This document shows, one piece after another, positions 5,757 to 10,164 of a stretch of 10,164 bases of DNA (position 1 is its first letter; the number at the start of each line of letters is the position of its first letter). The notes under the pieces were generated by a model that was given only the letters and a program-made list of their open reading frames with translations, had not been told where the DNA came from and ran no database searches. The translations under genes and the position numbers were made by a program. The stretch comes from Coriobacteriales bacterium (GTDB lineage Bacteria > Actinomycetota > Coriobacteriia > Coriobacteriales > CADBOM01), in NCBI GenBank assembly GCA_017515355.1, contig JAFWGD010000162.1:1-10164 (forward strand), given 5' to 3'.

Positions 5757-7748
5757 TTATAGCTTGCCGAGATCCAGTGCGGCGAAGTAGCCGGTGTGGA
5801 CCGCGCCTGCGACCTTGCCGACCTTCTTCGCGTCGCCGATGAGCGTGACCCTGCCCTTGATGTCGTCGAGCTCGTAGTAGAGATCGTTGACGCTCTTCAT
5901 TCCAACCGCGTAGAAGACGCTGTCGGCATCGAGGCGAATCTCCTCGCCATCCTTCTCGTAGATCACCGCGCCATCGACGATCTCCTTGACCATCGCGCTG
6001 GTGACGATCTCGACGCCAGCCTCGCCCAAAACGCGGTTGAGGCCGAACTTGTACAGGAGGCCGGCATCGCGCAGGGCCTTGTCCATGGCCTCGAGCACGA
6101 TGACCTTCTTGCCCAGGCTGCTGAGGTGGATTCCGGTCTCGCAGCCGATGAGGCCGCCGCCGATCATCACGATCTTGTCGCCCTTGACGCAATCGGGATC
6201 GTTGTAGATCTCGGTCGCATGCTTGGCCTTCTCGATGCCGGGAATCTTCGGGGTGATAGGCTCGGAACCGGTTGCCACGATGACGTCATCGAAGTTGCCG
6301 TCGGCGATGAACTCGGGCGTGACCTCGGTGTTGAGCAGCACTCGGATGTTGAGGGCCCCGACGCGCTCGACCATGAAGTTCTTCCAGTTGTTGAGGTCGT
6401 GCTTGTATGCATCGACGTCGGAGAAGTTGATCCTGCCGCCGAGCCTGTCGTCCTTCTCCGCCAGGGTGACCTCGTGGCCGCGGCGAGCCGCGATGATCGC
6501 GGCCTCCATGCCAGCAGGGCCGCCGCCGACGATGAGAACCTTGCGGGATACCTGCGCCTTGCCGATGTCCTCGCCGAAGCCCAGGCGCGCCTCGCGGCCG
6601 ATGAGCGGGTTGACGCTGCAGATGATGTGGCGGTCGGCGTTGTCGCTATCAGAGCAGGTGAGGCAGCGCAGGCACGGGGTGACCTCGTTGCGCCTGCCTG
6701 CTAGGGTCTTCTCAGGCAGGTACGGGTCGGCTAGCAGCGCGCGCGACATAGAGACGCCATCGGCGTTGCCGGACGCGATGGCCTGCTCGGCCAGCTCCGG
6801 AGTGAGAATCGAACCGACTGGGAAGAGCGGGATGTGGACCTTGCCGGACTTTTTGATCTGCTCGGCATACCCAACATTGAGGTTGTATCCGTTGTAGGTG
6901 GAGGCATTGCTCCTGGTGATCTCGTCGCGGCTGATCTCAGCCATGTCGATGTAGTCCTGCGCCTTCTCGAGGAACGCGATGATGTCCTCGGTGGTGAAGC
7001 CGTTGGGCACGGGCTCGCAGCCGGCGACGCGCATCAGGAGAGCCTGGTTGGGCCCGACGCGGTCGCGGACGGCTTTGAGAACCATCAGCGGGAAGCGCAT
7101 GCGGTTCTCGATCGGGCCGCCGAACTCGTCGGTGCGGGTGTTGGTGCGCGGCGACAGGAACTGCGAGAACAGCCATCCATGGCCAAAGTGCAGCAGGACG
7201 GTATCGAAGCCCGCATGCAGGCAATACTCGGTGGTGTCGGCGAACTGCTTGCAGACATGCTCCATGTCCTCATAGTCCATCTGCTTGATGGGGATGCGGA
7301 TGAGCTCGGATGCCGCAGTGCCCTTCGCGATGTTCTCGTTGGAGAGGTGGCTTCCCTTCTGGAAGACGCTCTCGCCGGCAACCGGACCCATCGGGCCGAC
7401 GGTGTTGTACGCGGCCTTGATCTTGCTGCCGCCGTGGGTCAGCTCGGCGCTGGCGATCGCGCCGTGCTCGTGGATCGCCTGGGCCATCTCGGCTACCAGC
7501 GGCAGGTTGTCGTCGTTCTTGATCAACTCGGGAACGTGGCAGCCGCCATCGCCGACGGAGAGCTCTCCGAGGTTGACGATCGCAGCGCCACCGCGCGCCT
7601 TGTGCTCAAGGTAGCTGATATAGTAGTCAGTCGGCCTTCCATCGACATTCTGGAGCAGCATGTTCGGGGCAGACATGATCCTGTTCTTGAGGATGAGATT
7701 GTTGATCTTCAGTGGTTTGAACAGATTAGGGTAGTCCTTGGAATACAT
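5757..7748 (-). CDS. NADH-dependent flavin/iron-sulphur oxidoreductase, enoate reductase-like (first copy of tandem pair)
   Basis: A 663-residue paralogue of the next gene with the same architecture. It has the OYE FMN barrel (KNRIMSAPN at 21-29, TRTDEFGG at 204-211), a [4Fe-4S] motif with C359, C362, C365 and C377, the FAD motif GGGPAG at 408-413, the NADH motif GGGLIG at 530-535, and a C-terminal GDAKKVGKVAGAVHTGY. The FAD/NADH half is nearly identical to the downstream copy in places. The barrel differs most around residues 272-295, where this copy has a longer, Asn-rich loop (SNASTYNGYNLN), pointing to different substrates. It shares the unusual Glu102 and the Trp at the usual Tyr position (W192, after H187 and H190). 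There is no signal peptide; the enzyme is cytosolic. The start at 7748 has GAGGA close upstream. It is first in the operon and lies behind a 260-nt intergenic region. Substrate unknown; dietary or steroid-type enones are possible but not shown. Confidence 0.9.
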   Translation of the reverse strand: MYSKDYPNLFKPLKINNLILKNRIMSAPNMLLQNVDGRPTDYYISYLEHKARGGAAIVNLGELSVGDGGCHVPELIKNDDNLPLVAEMAQAIHEHGAIASAELTHGGSKIKAAYNTVGPMGPVAGESVFQKGSHLSNENIAKGTAASELIRIPIKQMDYEDMEHVCKQFADTTEYCLHAGFDTVLLHFGHGWLFSQFLSPRTNTRTDEFGGPIENRMRFPLMVLKAVRDRVGPNQALLMRVAGCEPVPNGFTTEDIIAFLEKAQDYIDMAEISRDEITRSNASTYNGYNLNVGYAEQIKKSGKVHIPLFPVGSILTPELAEQAIASGNADGVSMSRALLADPYLPEKTLAGRRNEVTPCLRCLTCSDSDNADRHIICSVNPLIGREARLGFGEDIGKAQVSRKVLIVGGGPAGMEAAIIAARRGHEVTLAEKDDRLGGRINFSDVDAYKHDLNNWKNFMVERVGALNIRVLLNTEVTPEFIADGNFDDVIVATGSEPITPKIPGIEKAKHATEIYNDPDCVKGDKIVMIGGGLIGCETGIHLSSLGKKVIVLEAMDKALRDAGLLYKFGLNRVLGEAGVEIVTSAMVKEIVDGAVIYEKDGEEIRLDADSVFYAVGMKSVNDLYYELDDIKGRVTLIGDAKKVGKVAGAVHTGYFAALDLGKL

Positions 7749-7811
7749 GGTCCTCTAGCCTCTTTTCCTCGACATTCTTCCTTAATTTGCAGCGATTTGC
7801 CACTTAACGCG

Positions 7812-7820
7812 ATTCTATCA
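7812..7820 (-). promoter_or_regulatory. possible extended -10 promoter for the reductase operon
   Basis: On the minus strand this reads TGATAGAAT, matching the extended -10 form TGnTATAAT with one mismatch. It lies in the AT-richer part of the gap, about 64 nt upstream of the reductase start. No clear -35 element accompanies it, as is allowed for extended -10 promoters. The region 7749-7930 has no gene on either strand that I support. An 8-bp palindrome ATAGCTAT sits upstream at 7869-7876, too short to call an operator. Confidence 0.35.
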
Positions 7821-7930
7821 TCTAGACAAGGTTCGATATGGAATGGCTAGCATTGCTTTGAGGCTTGTATAGCTATGTACTGCGATTATTCGGACAGATT
7901 CTGCATGAACGTACCAGAGCGCTATGCGTA

Positions 7931-7967
7931 AAAGGACGGAGGCCGCGGCGTTGCGCCACGGCCTCCG
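7931..7967 (-). terminator. intrinsic terminator after the DUF4125 gene
   Basis: Inverted repeat CGGAGGCCG (7937-7945) and CGGCCTCCG (7959-7967). A further 4-bp inner stem GGCG/CGCC lies beyond one C-A mismatch and closes on a TTG loop. On the minus strand the stem is followed by TCCTTTTACG, giving a short U-tract. It is 42 nt past the DUF4125 stop, so it ends the TPR-DUF4037-DUF4125 transcript and separates it from the reductase operon. Confidence 0.85.
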
Positions 7968-8008
7968 CTCAAAGCGAGTGGTTGGGATTGCCCATAGGCT
8001 ATCGGCTC

Positions 8009-8599
8009 CTAGAAGCCAGCCCTTCCATACCTCTCCTCGGCTGCATCGAGGTTCTCGTATCCGAGCTGCTCGACGGTATTCTCGAGAATCATCATCGGAA
8101 GGCTCTTGCCCTGCTCCTTGAGTTCGACGAGATAGAGTGCGAACTGCTCGAGAGTGGCGGCGGAATAGGTCATGATCTCGCACATGAGATAGGTGTCGAC
8201 GGATACCATGCCGCCATCCGAAGTGCCGTAGGGGCGCGAAGCCGCCGAGATCTTCGGATACTTCTCGCGCATCGCAATGGTATCGGCGAGCATCTGCTCC
8301 ATGACGATCATGATCAGCTGCTGCTTGTTCTCGAGGTTGTCGGTCTCGCCCATGTACTTGTAGCCAGTCATGTAGGCGTACTTCTCAGTGAGCAGGTTGC
8401 GGTCGGATGCGAGCGCATTGTTGAGGTCGGCGAGATAGCTCTCCCTCATCGCCTCGTTCCATGCGTCGAACTGAGCCGAGCGCATGATGTAGAAGGTGCG
8501 CCAGTCATCCTGGCAAGAGGCGCGCCCGCCCTCGTTGTTGACCTTGTCGAACATGTCCCACTCGATCTTGATGATCTCTTCAGTGTACTTCTCTGCCAT
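8009..8599 (-). CDS. DUF4125 family protein, function unknown
   Basis: The 196-residue soluble protein matches what I remember of DUF4125, a bacterial family without assigned function (about 200 residues). The N-terminal part has the strongly family-like block NNEGGRASCQDDW at 21-33, followed by TFYIMRSAQFDAW (35-47) and NLLTEKYAYM (68-77). The C-terminal half has SVDTYLMCEIMTYS (133-146), with C140 and several acidic and aromatic residues. The sequence looks largely alpha-helical, with no signal peptide or membrane segment. Conserved polar residues (N22, E23, R26, C29, Q30, D31, W33) suggest a binding or active site, but no reaction is known. The ATG at 8599 has GGAGG 7 nt upstream. It follows the DUF4037 gene by 52 nt and is closed by the terminator at 7931-7967. 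Its fixed place beside DUF4037 argues for a joint role. Confidence 0.8.
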   Translation of the reverse strand: MAEKYTEEIIKIEWDMFDKVNNEGGRASCQDDWRTFYIMRSAQFDAWNEAMRESYLADLNNALASDRNLLTEKYAYMTGYKYMGETDNLENKQQLIMIVMEQMLADTIAMREKYPKISAASRPYGTSDGGMVSVDTYLMCEIMTYSAATLEQFALYLVELKEQGKSLPMMILENTVEQLGYENLDAAEERYGRAGF

Positions 8600-8606
8600 C
8601 GCGTTT

Positions 8607-8611
8607 CCTCC
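8607..8611 (-). promoter_or_regulatory. DUF4125 ribosome binding site
   Basis: Minus-strand GGAGG, 7 nt before the ATG at 8599. The rest of the 52-nt gap is AT-rich (TATATATACAAT on the minus strand), which could hide a secondary promoter. I see no -35 box, so I do not call one. Confidence 0.6.
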
Positions 8612-8651
8612 AGATCTCTTGCTTGAAGGCTAGATTGTATATATAGATATT

Positions 8652-9632
8652 CTACTCATATTGCGTAGGAAGGCTAGCGAGCTTCGCGTCCTCGATTCGG
8701 CTCTGGACCTCTTCGCCATGCTGAACGAGGAACGTGCTGGACGAATCGGAGAGGCCCTGGCGCCTCAGCTCATCGGCTATCAGGGCACAGATCACCTCGA
8801 TGACTATGGCACGGCTCTTGTCAACAGGCTCGATCTCGTGAACGACCACGTTGCCAGCCGGAATCTCGCCCTCCACCATCTCGCCAGAGTAGAGCTGCTC
8901 GAGCTTGGGGGCGATCTGCGCCGACAGCAGAGGCAGATCCCTCATCGCGCGAAGGGCCCACTTGTAGTAAGGCATGAAGCGCTTGTTGAGAAGGAAGACC
9001 ATCGAGATGACGTCCTCGACGAACTTAGCGAGGATCACCTCGCAGGTCACCCTGTCACCGCGCTGAGCTGTGCGCAGGTAGTTGTATTGCCCGGTTTGCG
9101 CAACGGCGAGGCACCTGGCAGCGATCTTCTTGAGCCACAGATCGCGCGGGTAGTACTTGAGGATCGCCTCTCGGATGGCGGTGAACTCCCCTATCGGGTC
9201 CGTGAAGATGCGCCCATTGGTGACCATGACGAAGTTCGCCTCGGGAACGCGCCTCCAATCGAGGATCTTCTCAGGTGCGCCCGGACTGCCGATCAGGCTG
9301 ATGAAGAAGGCCTGCGGGGTCATCACCGTCGAGCGTACGCCGTAGTCGCTTATGACGCGGAACGGCTCCTCGGGATGCGCCGCGAAAAGAGCGCGCTTCC
9401 ACTCGATGACCTGCTCGCCGATCTCGGCGAAGTCCTCTTGCGTCAGCCACATGAAAAACTCGATGCCCCAGTCGTGATCGCTTGAGAGGTCGTCGTCGAA
9501 CCCGAGGCACTCCGAGCCGTTGCCGACCAGCCCTGCGCCGATCCTATCCCAGTGGTTCGGAAAGCTCTCCTTGAGAGATGGCATCGCCACCCTCCAGAAG
9601 AACTCCTCGCTCATATCCAGCGCTTTGCTCAC
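8652..9632 (-). CDS. DUF4037 protein with nucleotidyltransferase-like fold
   Basis: The 326-residue soluble protein resembles DUF4037 (recalled from family knowledge) and carries a nucleotidyltransferase signature. G39-S40 in VGNGSECLGF is followed 12 residues later by D52-H53-D54 in SSDHDWGIEFF, the hGS...DxD pattern that binds metal and nucleotide. D145 in GRIFTDPIGEF could be the third carboxylate. The C-terminal half is helical and contains NKRFMPYYKWALRAMRDLP at 216-234, typical of the family. The fold is like that of aminoglycoside nucleotidyltransferases, so it may transfer a nucleotide to a small molecule or protein, but no substrate is known. The GTG start at 9632 overlaps the TPR stop as GTGA and has GAGG 5 nt upstream. 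An ATG at residue 7 lacks a ribosome binding site. Cytosolic, operonic with the TPR and DUF4125 genes. Confidence 0.8.
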   Translation of the reverse strand: MSKALDMSEEFFWRVAMPSLKESFPNHWDRIGAGLVGNGSECLGFDDDLSSDHDWGIEFFMWLTQEDFAEIGEQVIEWKRALFAAHPEEPFRVISDYGVRSTVMTPQAFFISLIGSPGAPEKILDWRRVPEANFVMVTNGRIFTDPIGEFTAIREAILKYYPRDLWLKKIAARCLAVAQTGQYNYLRTAQRGDRVTCEVILAKFVEDVISMVFLLNKRFMPYYKWALRAMRDLPLLSAQIAPKLEQLYSGEMVEGEIPAGNVVVHEIEPVDKSRAIVIEVICALIADELRRQGLSDSSSTFLVQHGEEVQSRIEDAKLASLPTQYE

Positions 9633-10164
9633 TGCAACCTCGACTTAATCTCAGCGGCTTGGGCTAGGCACTCCTGGGCCTTGGCATCGTCGCCGAGCGC
9701 CTTGTAGACCGAGCCGATGTTGGCGATTGCCGCAGCGTAGTCGATGTTCTCGCCGAAGTTCTTGCGCGTGAACTCCGCGGACTTCTCGAAGCCCTCGAGC
9801 GCCTTATCGTATTCGCCCTTGCGAAAAGCTATGACGGCGTTCATATTGAGGATCGCCGGATAGTGGCCGCTCGTGTTCTTCCTGGTCTCGTAGATGTCGA
9901 GCGCCTTGCCAGCGTGCCTCTGCGCCATCTCGAGGTCGCCCTTGCGAAGCGCCAGCGATGCGAGGTTGCTCAACGAGATCGCCTCCTCGCTCTCGCCTGG
10001 ATGCAGACGGGCCATGATCTCATAGCCTGCGGTCGCGTAATTGAAGGCGGAATCGATCTCGTCCATCGCGAGATAGGTCAGCGACATGTTGTTGTAGAGG
10101 CTCGCACGCTCGTAGGTATCGCCCACCATCATCATGTCCATGATGTCCAATGCGGTCTGGTAGC
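9629..10164 (-). CDS. tetratricopeptide-repeat protein, C-terminal part (5' end beyond right edge)
   Basis: The visible 177 residues are a C-terminal array of tetratricopeptide repeats, which form protein-protein docking surfaces. Four repeat units can be aligned on NMSLTYLAMDE, NLASLALRKGD, MNAVIAFRKGE and NIGSVYKALGD. I count a constant 41-residue period, close to the 42-residue kinesin-light-chain type. There is no signal peptide or membrane segment in view. The frame is open to the window edge (YQTALDIMD precedes the first in-window start codon, a TTG at 10150), so this is a fragment and an N-terminal domain may lie outside. The stop overlaps the DUF4037 GTG start by 4 nt, so the two are translationally coupled. 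The TPR part may hold the nucleotidyltransferase or its target; this is inference. Confidence 0.88.
   Translation of the reverse strand, partial: YQTALDIMDMMMVGDTYERASLYNNMSLTYLAMDEIDSAFNYATAGYEIMARLHPGESEEAISLSNLASLALRKGDLEMAQRHAGKALDIYETRKNTSGHYPAILNMNAVIAFRKGEYDKALEGFEKSAEFTRKNFGENIDYAAAIANIGSVYKALGDDAKAQECLAQAAEIKSRLQ

Noticed and set aside
5710..6192. N-terminal extension of the downstream reductase into its neighbour
   Set aside because: It lies inside the paralogue in another frame and is Arg/Gly/Gln-rich. The ATG at 5709 has a ribosome binding site and matches the paralogue's start.
3721..7748. Bile-acid (BaiCD/BaiH) or fadH assignment for the reductases
   Set aside because: The overall layout fits, but cysteine spacing and active-site residues differ and no other bai or fatty-acid genes are present, so no gene symbol is given.
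1..10164. tRNA, rRNA, insertion sequences, integrase or attachment sites
   Set aside because: None seen; no transposase-like frame or terminal inverted repeats were found by reading.

Overview
The window is GC-rich and strongly biased to G/C in third codon positions. Almost every gene is on the minus strand. Together with the gene content (gatCAB, two large flavin/iron-sulphur reductases of a type common in anaerobes, and a TPR-DUF4037-DUF4125 cluster), this suggests an anaerobic actinobacterium of the Coriobacteriia/Eggerthellaceae type. That placement is inference from composition and gene style, not from a marker gene.

Layout from left to right. (1) 1-2229, minus: gatC, gatA and the 5' part of gatB, encoding the tRNA-dependent Asp/Glu amidotransferase. 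The genes overlap by 1 and 4 nt, so they form one translationally coupled operon. (2) 2341-3303, minus: a predicted lipoprotein with a Pro/Glu-rich C-terminal tract. (3) 3392-3634, plus: a small gene of unknown function, the only plus-strand gene I accept. It is divergent from the lipoprotein gene and convergent with the next operon, with a strong hairpin at 3656-3689 at the convergent junction. (4) 3721-7748, minus: two tandem, closely similar 662/663-residue oxidoreductases. Each has an Old Yellow Enzyme (OYE) barrel, a [4Fe-4S] cysteine cluster and an FAD/NADH module. (5) 7749-8008: a 260-nt intergenic region with a terminator for the operon to its right and a possible promoter for the reductases. 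(6) 8009-10164, minus: DUF4125 protein, DUF4037 nucleotidyltransferase-fold protein and a TPR protein that runs off the right edge.

How the genes work together. gatCAB is housekeeping: it makes Gln-tRNA(Gln) and/or Asn-tRNA(Asn). The tandem reductases probably reduce activated C=C bonds of unknown substrates in the cytosol. They share altered residues at two usual OYE active-site positions (Gln to Glu, Tyr to Trp), so their chemistry or substrate may differ from characterised members. The TPR-DUF4037-DUF4125 set looks like a functional unit, since the first two genes overlap by 4 nt and the third follows after 52 nt. It has an apparently intact nucleotidyltransferase metal motif and no known function to my knowledge. 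It is the best candidate here for an undescribed system.
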